Source: Dissophora ornata (Eukaryota; Mortierellomycota; Mortierellomycetes; Mortierellales; Mortierellaceae). From it: a stretch of DNA of 30,456 nucleotides. A program made the position numbers and the translations under genes. This document shows positions 19,829 through 30,039 of the stretch, in pieces; position 1 is the stretch's first letter, and each line of letters begins with the position of its first letter. The notes under the pieces are model-generated. The model made no database searches and was not told the DNA's origin. It saw nothing but the letters and a program-made list of their open reading frames with translations. The DNA lies in the NCBI GenBank assembly GCA_025201705.1, contig MU616889.1, positions 1 through 30,456 of the forward strand. Reading direction: 5' to 3'.

Positions 19829-22126
19829 ATGGCTCGAACTTATCCGGGGTCACCCTCTGTTGTTGTTGCTACTGCTGCTGCTACTGCTGGTGGCGGTGGT
19901 CGTGGTCGTGGCCGTGGTGCAAGACATTCGTCATCGTCCACACCACCGCCGAGTAATGCTCTTGGATCTGGAAAGAAGCTTAATTCTGTTCACAGAACTA
20001 ATCTGCAGGAAGGCGGCGAGAGTGAAGGAGAAGTGGATATTGGAGATGCTGGTGGGGATGAGACAAGGTTTCATGATGGCACCGGTCACGATGATGAGTA
20101 CGACTATGACGAAGACTACGAACAGGAACGGTATTACGTCGAGGACGACTATTATGACTACGGTGAGGACGAAGAACCAAGCGCTTATCAAGAGGAAGAA
20201 GCTGTAGTCCGGGAACTGGAGCGAAGAGCGGCTCGGGTAGAATCCAGGCAAAAACCGTGGTTCTCTCTTCCTACGGTTTTTACATGGACAGGGTGTTCCA
20301 TGACCGCCGCCACCGAACCAAAGACAAACCCGTATACGAGTCCACCCTTTGGAATCCGCAGAAACAATAATGATTACACCCGTGACGATTATGAGGGCAT
20401 TGCTTTTGCCGGGGAGGAATTGTACGAGCCAGCCTTTCACATCGACAGCAGTGACAGCAGCAGGAGGGACGGCCAAGTCTATGAAAGACCATTCGAGGCC
20501 ACTATATATTACTACCTTAACCCATTTCGAGTCCTCTGGTGGATTCTCAAGAACCTGACTTCTTCACTACGATCCATCGTGGTCTCAGTCTTTGATGTCT
20601 CCTTCTATGTCTGCTGGTCGGTCTCAATGTTGATATTCTTTGTGGCTCGCCGGCCTTGGAGACAGCGACGGAAGATCGCCCAGACTTTTGGATCTTTGAT
20701 CATTTCACCGCTCCCGATGGCGCTTGTGGTCTTTGTCTGTGCATTCTATGTCCTGAGCCGTCAATCTACATCGACTTCTCAACCTACAGGGACGTATGAA
20801 CCCTATCAGGACTTTGAGTATCCAAGGTCAGGCTATCTCGAGGATGTATGGGAGTTGTTGCAACCCCGACAGCGGTTTTCGCAACTTCTTAAGGATGTCC
20901 GATCGACAGTTACGCCAGCCCCTGGAACCTGGGTCCCTCTTCGCAAAGGAGGCGGATCTCGCCATCGAATCCAGATTCCTGAAGATGCTCTTCATTCGAT
21001 CAAAGACCTTGAGTCCAGGATTGAATGGATACAGCAGACACTTCAGGACCTAGCAGACACAGAAGACCATAGGGCGATGCAAGTCGACAACAGGTTTTAC
21101 ATGCTGGATCGACGCGTGTCCAGCGCGGAGCAACGTCTATACGAAGTGAACGATGAAGTCGAATCCTTGAGGCAGTATTTTATCGATGACGAGTGGATCG
21201 AAGGACGCGTTGCCACCTTGGTCGAGTTGCACCAGCAGCAGCACGAATCCAAGGCAACCATCGCTGATAAGCACGCCCTGCCAACCGATTCCAGAAGCCT
21301 CACCAATGTTGAACACCAAGCAATCCAGGATCTCATTGACGAAGCACTCGAGAAATACGCGGCAGATGTCCTCGCTAAACCTGACTATGCTCTCCACAGC
21401 GCTGGTGGTCGTATTATCCCACAAATGACCTTCTTCAACTTCCTCATCACGGAAGAGCCAACATACTTGGGTCGACTCTTGGGTCTTGTCCACTTGATGC
21501 CAGCACAGCAGAATATCCAGGTCGAGAATTTTGCTGTAAAGGCGATCCAACCAGACATGCACATGGGTGCCTGTTGGGCCATGAATGGAACTCAGGGTCA
21601 GATCGCGATTAGGTTGTCAAGGAGAGTTGTGGTGACGGAGGTCACGGTCGAGCATGTGGATCCTAGAGTTGCTTTTGATGTTAGGAGTGCACCTAAAGAG
21701 ATGGAGGTATGGAGGCTCGCTGCACCCCTGGGGAAGGAGAAGGAGGGCGATGATGGGACGACTGGGTCGACGAGCGTGTTGGGTACTTGGTGGAAGGAAG
21801 GATCACCCGTGGAGGGCGCGACACTGTTGACAAAGATTAGTTACCAATTGCCAGTGTACGACGGTACGCGCCATCAACAACAGCGTGAGAGGCAGGAGAA
21901 AGAGGGCGAGCAGGCAGGAGGCAGGAGGGAGAGTGACGGCAACTCTGCGAGATCGAGAAGCAGGCAACCCAAACTGGTGCAGACTTTCCATGTCCCACGC
22001 TCAAAGCAGAACGTGCCCTCGTATGGCGTTGTAGTGAAGGTTAACTCGAACTGGGGACACCCCGATTTTACGTGTCTTTATCGGGTTCGTGTACATGGCT
22101 ACGAACCAACGCAGGGGGTTTCTTGA
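19829..22126 (+). CDS. SUN (Sad1/UNC-84) domain nuclear-envelope protein
   Basis: Inner nuclear membrane component of the LINC complex, which couples chromatin to the cytoskeleton by binding KASH proteins in the perinuclear space. Single exon, 765 aa. The N-terminus is Ala/Gly/Arg-rich, then strongly acidic and tyrosine-rich (residues about 80-130). Two hydrophobic segments lie near residues 254-273 (VSFYVCWSVSMLIFFVA) and 291-310 (PLPMALVVFVCAFYVLS). A coiled coil covers about 388-480. The SUN domain runs from about residue 520 to the end, with DYALHSAGGRIIP, MHMGACWAMNGTQGQIAIRLS and SNWGHPDFTCLYRVRVHGYEP. A charged low-complexity insertion of about 40 residues interrupts it. I chose the first ATG in frame (gacATGgct); the frame is open further upstream, where no ATG exists. 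Confidence 0.92.
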   Translation: MARTYPGSPSVVVATAAATAGGGGRGRGRGARHSSSSTPPPSNALGSGKKLNSVHRTNLQEGGESEGEVDIGDAGGDETRFHDGTGHDDEYDYDEDYEQERYYVEDDYYDYGEDEEPSAYQEEEAVVRELERRAARVESRQKPWFSLPTVFTWTGCSMTAATEPKTNPYTSPPFGIRRNNNDYTRDDYEGIAFAGEELYEPAFHIDSSDSSRRDGQVYERPFEATIYYYLNPFRVLWWILKNLTSSLRSIVVSVFDVSFYVCWSVSMLIFFVARRPWRQRRKIAQTFGSLIISPLPMALVVFVCAFYVLSRQSTSTSQPTGTYEPYQDFEYPRSGYLEDVWELLQPRQRFSQLLKDVRSTVTPAPGTWVPLRKGGGSRHRIQIPEDALHSIKDLESRIEWIQQTLQDLADTEDHRAMQVDNRFYMLDRRVSSAEQRLYEVNDEVESLRQYFIDDEWIEGRVATLVELHQQQHESKATIADKHALPTDSRSLTNVEHQAIQDLIDEALEKYAADVLAKPDYALHSAGGRIIPQMTFFNFLITEEPTYLGRLLGLVHLMPAQQNIQVENFAVKAIQPDMHMGACWAMNGTQGQIAIRLSRRVVVTEVTVEHVDPRVAFDVRSAPKEMEVWRLAAPLGKEKEGDDGTTGSTSVLGTWWKEGSPVEGATLLTKISYQLPVYDGTRHQQQRERQEKEGEQAGGRRESDGNSARSRSRQPKLVQTFHVPRSKQNVPSYGVVVKVNSNWGHPDFTCLYRVRVHGYEPTQGVS

Positions 22127-22669
22127 ATGCATGTTTCTTCTTTCTTTTTCTTTTTTTTTTTACTTGCAAAATACTATCTCTCAAAGTAAAGTGAAAGACA
22201 AGTCTCATATCACCCTCCGCAACTTCACCAGCACCGGCTTGGAGTACTCAAAACTTGTTCAACGCGATATAGAAGATGTAGTATTCCTGCATGGTGATCA
22301 TTCTTTTTTTCCGGGGACACGCTCCGTTGTGTTTGTAGCCTCAGTTAAGTAGAGCATGAGAATTCAAATTGCACTCGGCTGACCTAAAAACCAGCGCAGA
22401 AGCACTGGTCAGCATGGGCGCAGTTGTTTACTTCACACCACTTTCGACGATTTCGCCATGGCACCAAAGAGACTCTCTGGATCTATGGCGCTTTTGAATA
22501 TTTACCTAGTCCAGCTGGTAGCGCCCCATGTTCATTGGCCACTGAAATATGAACAGAACCTAGGCCGCATTTTCCGAAATGACCCTCGCAAGATGCGTGT
22601 ACCTACAGTTGACCTCATGAACTCGTTAAATTTCTCCCTCCGTCGCTGCGAATCACATCAAAGCAGCTC
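22127..22669. other. Convergent 3' region between SUN and MCMDC2-like genes
   Basis: The 3' ends of the SUN gene (plus) and the MCMDC2-like gene (minus) face each other here. A T-rich tract follows the SUN stop (22138-22160). No further coding sequence is recognised; the frame open on the plus strand at 22458-22757 is the shadow of the last MCMDC2-like exon and its flank. Confidence 0.5.
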
Positions 22670-25600
22670 TTACATGCGCTCCATCATGAGATCACGGCCT
22701 TCTTGGACACTGATAGGGACATTCGTATCCACGTCCAGATCCAGTCCGTATTCCTAGATAGGTCACAAATCAAAGTTGATAAGTCCGAAGTGCTTGCACA
22801 AACAAAAAATCGTATTAGATGCGCTTTACATTAGTGTCCGTCATGGGAACTCTCGAGAAGTCGTGGTCTACAATAAATTCGGGGAACGCAGGCTGACTGT
22901 AAAGACGCGTGATATTCTCTTTTCCGTCCATTAGCGGAACAAACCCTAGGCGCGAGACACCTACAGCACGATGATGGGGAAATGGAGAGTGGCGGGTTAG
23001 ATTGCACACTACTAAAATAGTATTGGTCATTGCCTTTCTTCACCCTTACCGAACCGAGCTGCCACTGTTTCTTCCACCATCATGATGCTGCGGTTGCAAA
23101 GAAATAATAGTCAAGATGAGCTGAGAGGTGGAGGTGCAGCAACATTATCTGTGCGTACCTGACAAGTGCATCATCCGTGGTAGCAATAGGACGAAAGCAC
23201 AGCTATTTTAACATGTTCAATATCAATTATCGGTCATGGTCAGCACTCTGCCCTTTGTCGTGTCATCCTTATTTATCTTTCAACGCGCGTATGGGATTTT
23301 AAACCTTTGCGTGACAGGTAGCCAATCGGAGAAGGGTCGACATGACCGAAATACTAGATAGTTCCTTCATTTCCAGGCCCGATCCTTTTGAGCGCATCAC
23401 CTCAAAGTACGATCGCAACAGTTGTTCGCATTCGAGAGACAACCTGTGTGCGTGATTATCCACAAAATATTGTTGGCCTGTCCGGAACCCAACGCGGATC
23501 ATTGCGCGTTACAATTAAAGAGATAGTGAAGGTACCTGACATCGATCTTGGATGCGAGCCGAATAAACTAATGCAGCAACAAAGATATTTGTCGACTATC
23601 AAATCACACCCTGAAGGAAGAACGCGGAATCAAATAGACGAAGTAATAGTATTCATAACCTTCGTACTTGCGATAAGTCTGCAAGGGTCACGCGTCTCTG
23701 ACTAGGGTACTCTGCAGAATCCATCATATGACGCCTAATAGTATGCGTCGCGATCGCTTGAGAGACTTCAGATACGCCATCCATCTCATCTTGCAAAACG
23801 ACGATATCAAACGCGCTAGATCGAGAATTAAGAAACAGGACTGTATGTCAGTTATGGGAGTTAGACACTAGCCACGGCCGAAAAATTACGCTACAATCGA
23901 AACTCTTACTCGATCATCGGCACTTCTCGTACCAGATCGCTCGCGCCCTCATCTGCAGCAAGGCCGTCGTGATTACTTTTTAAAGATGCGGTTTTTAAGC
24001 AAGTGTACGTCGACCAGCAGCAACAGACCATATCAAGAGCCTGCGTGGAATCCTCACGGTGGATGAAAATATCGCTACCGTCTACGGTGGCAAGAACTGA
24101 CCAAGACAATCAACAATCAGTGTTCATGCGCACACCGCTTTGAAGACTACTAAATATTATTCAAAGTTCCTACTTGGCGCGATATGACCTCGACTTTTCT
24201 TGTCCAGCTGGTCCATCTCGAACAAAACGATTCCATCCTTTGCGGCGCTGAGCAAGTGTGCTGTCAGTTATGGTGGGTTTGCTGTTAATAAAACTAGAAT
24301 ATGCGTAAGTGGGAAAATGAAAGTGCTCATTGTAGAAACGTATTGCTACCTTGAATCTCTCCGGAAGATGACTTGTTCGGCGGACAAACTCTGTATAGGG
24401 GGTTGCGAGCAGTGTTGTCTGCGTGGTCCCATATCACATTTCTATGCGCACAGTCAGCTTCACTTTCCGAGGTTTTCGTGTTTCAAGTTAGGTTGTGCGA
24501 CCTGCTATTACCGCTGGGACATACTTTCTGCATGAGGCCACGCTAGATATGAGTGCTGGCACGAGTGTATCGTGGTTGTTCTTGAGTACGAGCACATGAA
24601 TCGAGGGTCGGATTTGGGCCTTTCTTGTCGTCCTGGTTCCGCACTCCACGTCGCGCTCTGCGACTGAAACAGCACTAGAGCGATCATCAAGCGATTGGTG
24701 ATGGTCAAATGCCTGCATGGCTATTGTGTCAAACAAACGGCCGAAATCTTGTACCTCAACAAGAGCGCCAGCTTGAGCTTCCTATAGATATCTCGCGGGA
24801 CGATACCATCTACGACCCCGATCATACCGCAAATGATCAGCGTTCATCCGCCTATCCTGCAATTGACTCCTGCCCATAAAACCCCGTTACTCACCCAGTA
24901 AATCAACAATCGCCTGACCTGTATTCCATGCCGACATGTTTCCTACCGAAATGAATCAAGCCCTATCAGTCCATACCACTCACTACTTATTTGTACAAGG
25001 TCTTGGATCAGTTTTCAACGTACGATGTATGATTGCAGCAATAGGATCTGCAATTCGCAGTGGCTCGCGACAGGAATCCCGGAGGATGTTATTGACTTCA
25101 ATTTTCACACCGTGAAAGTAAATCTCATGGTTCTTTTCTGAGAAAACACGGGATAGCTTCCCCACAAGTCTCACTTCCTCTCCAAGAACGACCGTGTTGG
25201 CAAGATCGTCTAGGAGCCATCGAAAATACATTTCAGTGCCCTGGTTTTTATGGAGCATCGTTGTAATTTCTCCGTTCCTTGAAGTGACATCCACTTACCT
25301 CTCAAGACTGCCGCAACTTGATTGAGAAAGCATCCTTCAGCTTGAGACGCATTTAAACAGTCTAGCACGACTGTTTGCTGCTCTGTTGCCAGTGTACAAT
25401 AAAGGTTCATATCACACATTATGCATCGCGAAAAAATACTGTGGCCACCCACGCCTTAATCAGCGATCCCATACTCATATAATCTCTATCCAGGATGGAC
25501 TCTGGCATTTCCAGGCCACAATGGCTACAAATAAGATCAATCTTGAGCAATGAAGCGCTAAAAAAGACGAAAGTGATCGTTTGACTCGCTGCGGTGAGAT

Positions 25601-26473
25601 TTCAGACACTATGAGTAACAGTATTGGTATGTCCTTTTTGCTCACCTAGTCCCTGTCTCCATAAAGCCATCGTCCTCCGTACGCTTAATAACGCGGCGTT
25701 GAGTCGCTGAAGGTGTGAAATGAAGACAGTTCCTGTTGTTGCACCTTGGATTGTCGCACTTGTACGTTTGCGAGTAGCTAAGAAGGACGATGAGTCGGTT
25801 GATACATTTTAGTCATTCGCTTAATATTGGTCGTACATAATGACATGGAATCACGAATATTGAGTGCTAGACTGACATGACATGCTCTGCGAGGGAAATG
25901 CACGAGACTCTCCCTGTGAGGATAAAAAGGCCGCTGTAGCTATTGCTGTCACCCGCAATGTCCTCTCGTGTCTGCTCCAATGCTGCAGCTATCGAAGTTA
26001 AATGGCATCTATTGGCATCGCAGCAGAGGTGAATCCCAAATTAACTCTGCCTCTACCATCACAACGACGTTATATCTGCACGTTCAAGTCTTACTCCTGG
26101 AAAACACTTGGGAGGAACTTGATACGCATGCTGAGTCGCACCTGCTCTGATAGGAGCGCCTTATCTTCTCCTAGCATCTGTTGCAATATCTGACAACAGA
26201 CGAGATGAAAGTCTGGTGCGACAGAGTCCAGATCGCTCAAAAAGTCGTTCCCCAGACTTGAGCAGCATTGCAAGAGCTCGGTCGGGTCAATCTGGAGGCG
26301 GATGACATAGCGAGAGATCGTCGCCGCTGACTGGCATGGAGAGGCACGGTTCAGTGTTAATTTTCCACTCAATATTCTTTCACGAGTAGCTATTTTCGCA
26401 TGAGCTATATTTAAATACATTCCTGCGCCTGGCTCGCGATTGAGTCTGCCATGGCCCTCCGGATATCGGACAT
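22670..26473 (-). CDS. MCM-domain protein resembling MCMDC2 (meiotic MCM-like), 20 exons
   Basis: Exons: 26473-26419, 26326-26095, 26008-25877, 25777-25646, 25557-25475, 25382-25299, 25209-25024, 24942-24895, 24809-24755, 24674-24525, 24441-24350, 24260-24174, 24096-23910, 23815-23668, 23567-23536, 23443-23305, 23202-23159, 23087-23050, 22960-22830, 22753-22670; all phases agree, 712 aa (human MCMDC2 is about 680 aa). Blocks in family order: VIRLQIDPTELLQCCSSLGN; the OB-fold strand LFILTGRVSCIS; a zinc-ribbon with paired Cys (KCDNPRCNNRNC, later ICSHCG); VLRDDLANTVVLGEEVRLVG; DIYRKLKLALLLS; IHVLVLKNNHDTLVPAL; DGIVLFEMDQLDKKS at the Walker B position; FDIVVLQDEMDGVSEVSQAI; FIRLASKIDVRLSLECEQLL; STLLRLATCHAK. 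No canonical Walker A is visible. In animals MCMDC2 acts in meiotic recombination. Weak donors (GTTTAA at 23304) leave some junctions uncertain; MCM8 or MCM9 are less likely because the ATPase motifs are degenerate. Confidence 0.85.
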
Positions 26474-26704
26474 GTGGTACCTAGTAAGATCTAGAGGGGA
26501 GTTTTCATAATTTCGCCACCAAATTCCTTGTCAGTATTTGCATTGACAGCAGGATAGATCCCCAATCGATGTAATAAAAATAAGAGAAGACTCTATAGAT
26601 AGGGCAGATGGTAGGCTAAGGGCTGCATGCAACCCCATCATCCTGCGCATATACGGGAGTATGCTGAAGGCAATCGGATTGCTTTGTTTTCCTCCTCAGC
26701 TACC

Positions 26705-27226
26705 TCACTCTACAAGCAAGTCGCCGACAGAGATACGTACATAGTTTGACTTTTTTTTGAAGTGGCAGCTGCTCAGGGTCCTGTGGTAGGACGTGCTTGT
26801 CTGCTGGATGGACTCGGTCAGGGTGATCTCGCGACTATGCGCAAACCAAAAAAAAAAACCATCGATCAGATTCAAGCAGACCAATCATCTCATAACGTTT
26901 TTACGGTCTGTTGGCACAGACTCTAGCTAAATTAATGCACGCCACCAAACCTGCTCGTGTCGTTTGCGGGCCTTGGCTGCGAGCGGATGCGAGCACATGA
27001 ACCGCCCCCGAAGCGATGCAATGGTGCTCTTGATATCAAATGTCGCATCAGGTGCGATGGTGGAGGAGGATAGAGAGGCTGAGGTGAGCAAGGACGATGC
27101 CGCTGAGGGGAACGAGGGCAGTGAAGGCACTTCGGCATCAAGATGGCTGCTGTAGCCCGAGTCCTTGTTGGAGATCGGGTCCTGCTGATCCTGCGAAGCG
27201 GTAGAGGAGCTTGTTGTGAATTTCAT
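26705..27226 (-). CDS. Small hypothetical protein, two exons
   Basis: I do not recognise this protein. Exon 1 (27226-26951) encodes a Ser/Thr/Pro-rich start (MKFTTSSSTASQDQQ) and then DIKSTIASLRGRFMCSHPLA and a basic KARKRHEQ. Exon 2 (26827-26705, acceptor TCGCGAG) adds ITLTESIQQTSTSYHRTLSS and ends RISVGDLLVE; the total is 132 aa. Third codon positions are GC-rich in both exons, which supports coding. The donor GTTTGG is weak. A 23-codon upstream ORF (27345-27274) precedes the start. It lies 232 bp upstream of the MCMDC2-like start on the same strand, so it may be extra 5' exons of that gene instead. Confidence 0.5.
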
Positions 27227-27714
27227 TGTGTATTCCCATTCGATGATCGACAATGAGTTGGCTAGGGTGCCTTTCAAGGTTTGTTGGGAAGGTAGAGAAA
27301 GTGAAAATGGGGGTTTGAAACTTCAAACAAAGATTTAATCGCCATGGCTTCAGTTTCTATGTCAACGTCTATCGTTTTGGCATTATTTCATCTCTGGATC
27401 TTTAATAGTTCTACCGCTGTTGTGCATCGAATCAAGAGCTCTCCTAAAGACGTATCTGTTTAATATTCTCCTGCAGTTTGTAGGCGACCTACATAGATTG
27501 CGTTGAATAGTCTTGCACCTGTACTCATGCTGGTAACTGTTGAAAAGGGAATGCTATTTGCAAGAGCGGGTTGCTTCAAAACCCTTCCTGGCACAGCAAT
27601 TCACTGTAATTGCGATAATTGCAAACCGCCCTCTGAACCTTGTTTGTTGGATCATGGCCATCGAATATTTGTATTGTCCACACAACTTTTGTTTTGCACC
27701 TTACATTGTGTTCT
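27227..27714. other. Spacer between the hypothetical gene and the DP remnants
   Basis: No gene can be supported. The left part should hold the promoter of the minus-strand hypothetical gene. The right part may include more strongly decayed sequence of the upstream DP copy, but similarity there is too weak to annotate. Confidence 0.45.
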
Positions 27715-28050
27715 GCGTTGTGAATGGACGAACAAGGATGTGCTTGATGAGCTGCTTGAGGTAATGAAGATAAAAAAAGAAAATGGGAATCAATAATACG
27801 AGCGCAGGGCAAACAAGTTCGAAATACTAACAATGAACGCCATGTCTTTCGTATCTGCATGTGTCCCCCAAAAAATGGATACTTCTATCGACCTTTGCTG
27901 TGCATCTCCTCGCAACTGGTGTTCAGGTCCAACGCTTTATTCTGAGGAACATGTGCAAGTCTTCTCGAAGAGCATGGAGGTCTACGCACTGTACCGACCA
28001 GGTGTTCATGCGAATGAGATCACCTGTAATCGCGATCGAGTTTGTCAATT
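27715..28050 (+). pseudogene. Decayed 3' end of an upstream DP transcription-factor copy
   Basis: This segment matches the 3' part of the next DP copy in broken form. Shared blocks include GCAAACAA (about 27811), CGCCAT..C..TTC (about 27838), GACCTTTGCTGTG (about 27890), ATTCTGAGG (about 27940), GGTGTTCATGCGA (about 28001) and CTGTAATCGC (about 28023). In one frame it reads HMSFVSACVPQKMDTSIDL, which resembles the DP C-terminal block containing H-x-P-F and T-x-I-D, followed by HVQVFSKSMEV, like the F-E-x-x-D-D-x-E-V-L block. The upstream DNA-binding exons are absent or unrecognisable. It is a remnant, not a functional gene. Confidence 0.55.
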
Positions 28051-28088
28051 GTGATGCTCGGTCTCTTCCAATTTTCCATTTTAAGCTT

Positions 28089-28108
28089 TTGAATCGATGT
28101 ATTCGACA
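28089..28108 (+). repeat. 20-bp direct repeat containing the DP start codon (copy 1)
   Basis: The 20 bases TTGAATCGATGTATTCGACA here recur exactly at 30435-30454. Each contains the ATG that would open a DP copy (M-Y-S-T). The spacing of 2,346 bp gives the unit length of the tandem duplication. Confidence 0.85.
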
Positions 28109-30000
28109 CAGACGTCCATCACTCCATTGCTCGCCAACAAGCTCCCATCACGTTGCTTCCTCACTAACACCACATCCCATCCCAAACTCTCATCCTCTTT
28201 CACACGACCACCACTCATGGCATCAACCCTACCCTGATCCATCTCCTGATCGGTCCTCGCACCAGCAACCCTACATACTAGGCCAATACCCAGTCAGGGG
28301 TCATGCCATCGGACCACACCCAGGAGCTCTGGACCACAGTAGCCATCCTTACCCCTATCACTCTCAGCCCTACTCCTCTCCGCCACCATCAATAGATCAA
28401 CACGTACGGTGAACACGGAGCGGCGGCCGCTGTCGCGAATGACGAGGATGAGGACATGGAGGAAAGCAATAGCACCTTTGCTTCGCCGGGTGGCAGTCGA
28501 AAGCCGAGTCTTACCAATAGCCCGCCAAGGGATGAGGGAAAGCCTTCCAGAAAAACTGTAAAGTCCAGGGCGGTTATCCAGAAACTTGTAGATGAGGCTG
28601 TGGAGTGAGTGTCGATCAGATGCATCGCTTATCATGGAGCTATGATTATTTCTTCAACCATCTAATGCCCACGTTTTTGGTGTCGTCAACAATTCACTTT
28701 GCTACGAAGAAGATGGTCAAGGACAGGATGGATTGGGTGCACAGTCGCTGCATGGCAAAGGCCTCGGATACTATGCCTCACTGGTGTGCGATCGTGTAGA
28801 GGCGAGACTTGTCACGACTTATAACGATGTAGGTGTTTGCTGACCAGGAATGGGCTACTCGTTGCAAAAGGGATGGCAGCCCATAAGTCAGTGGCGCGTT
28901 TGCTGTCTTTTGCTGACGCGTCACTTTTCATCACGTTCTGTCGAATAGCTTGTTCAAGATCTTGCAGGTGGGGATCGTGTAGATGGCGCACCTGCTCAAG
29001 AGCAAACCGGCCAAGGGGCGAGCTTTTGAGAATGAAAACATGGCATTGAATGTGAATGCTAGTGCCCGTTTTTTATTTTCAATGGCTCTCGGTCTCTAAT
29101 TGTGATGGTGCTTGTTTGAATGTGTGTGTATAGAACATCGGTCGTCGAGTTTACGATGCCTTGAACATCCTGGAAGCTCTTGGGATCATCTCCTAGGACA
29201 AGAAAGAGATTCGTTGGATTGGTATTCAAAATGCTAAGCCCATCCGGGAGGTCTCTCGAAGAGTTCAATTGACCAACCCCGGGGTATCATTACAAAGCCT
29301 CCAACAAAGGGAGCGCGATCACGCAGATGAGAGTGAAGAGCCGGAAGATGACGACATGGAGATTGAGCAGCTGCAGGTAGGGTATTGTCTTTCGAATATT
29401 GCATGATTTAAGAGAATGCTGTTGCTGATATTAATGTATTCGTTTTTTTTTTATTTTTTATTTTTTTCCCCTACAGAAAGAGGTGGAGGCAATGAAGCTG
29501 CGGAACGCGTTGGAGTTGGCGCGACTTGAAGGCCAGGTTGCTCGAGTAAGTCGATTGAATTTATAATCAATGTCTTCACTGCACACCAAACATGAATGAA
29601 CAGTGGTACTGACCACGAATCCAATTTAATAGAATGTACAAGTCAATAATCTCATTGAGCGCAACAAGTATGGCGAAGAAAAGGAAACGGAGCGCCAGAT
29701 CCGTAAGAACAAAGGAGACTTGAGCTGAAGGAGATGAAGCGTGCGCAGACAGCAGCTGGTGGAGAACCGATGGATATCGATGATGGAGGCAATGACCCCA
29801 ATGGAGCAGCGGATGAGCAAACAAAGCGATCTGAGAGGCGCCATCACATGCTATTCACTTCGCGATATTTTAATAGACCTTTGCTGTGTGCATCACCTTG
29901 AGACCCGGGCTCCAGGCAAATGCTTCATTCTGAGGTTCAAGCACTGTAGCTGTAATGACTGGGTGTTCATGCGAGTGATTTCATCAGAGTTGCGAATGAG
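28097..30000 (+). pseudogene. Disrupted DP (E2F dimerisation partner) transcription factor copy
   Basis: DP proteins pair with E2F to bind cell-cycle promoters. Recognisable exons: 28097-28604, about 28711-28828, 28949-29051, 29134-29376, 29477-29545 and 29633 onward, with introns retained. Blocks: a Pro/His/Tyr-rich N-terminus; HGKGLGYYASLVCDRVEAR and TTYNDV; NIGRRVYDALNILEALGIIS then DKKEIRWIG of the winged-helix DNA-binding domain; a coiled coil; VNNLIERNKYGEE. Lesions: a frameshift between 28100 and 28190, another near 28401-28406, a probable TAG at 28946-28948, an extra T in TTTT at 29024-29027, TAG replacing a lysine codon at 29194-29196, a frameshift near 29705-29716 causing TGA at 29726-29728, and a degraded C-terminal domain (29850-30000). 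Only about 47 bp separate it from the upstream remnant, so it may lack a promoter. Confidence 0.85.
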
Positions 30001-30039
30001 AATATCTGTAATCGCTATGAAGTTTGGATTGAACATTCA

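Noticed and set aside
22815..22829. TAA at 22815-22817 as the stop of the MCM-like gene
   Set aside because: A GTAAAG donor at 22829 and an acceptor before 22753 add an in-phase 27-residue acidic exon (starting EYGLDLDVDTN) that reads as real protein; the TAA then lies inside the intron. The short form remains possible.
27540..27660. Third copy of the DP C-terminal repeat upstream of 27715
   Set aside because: A few short words are shared (CTGTAATTGCGAT) but no consistent alignment over more than about 20 bases was found.
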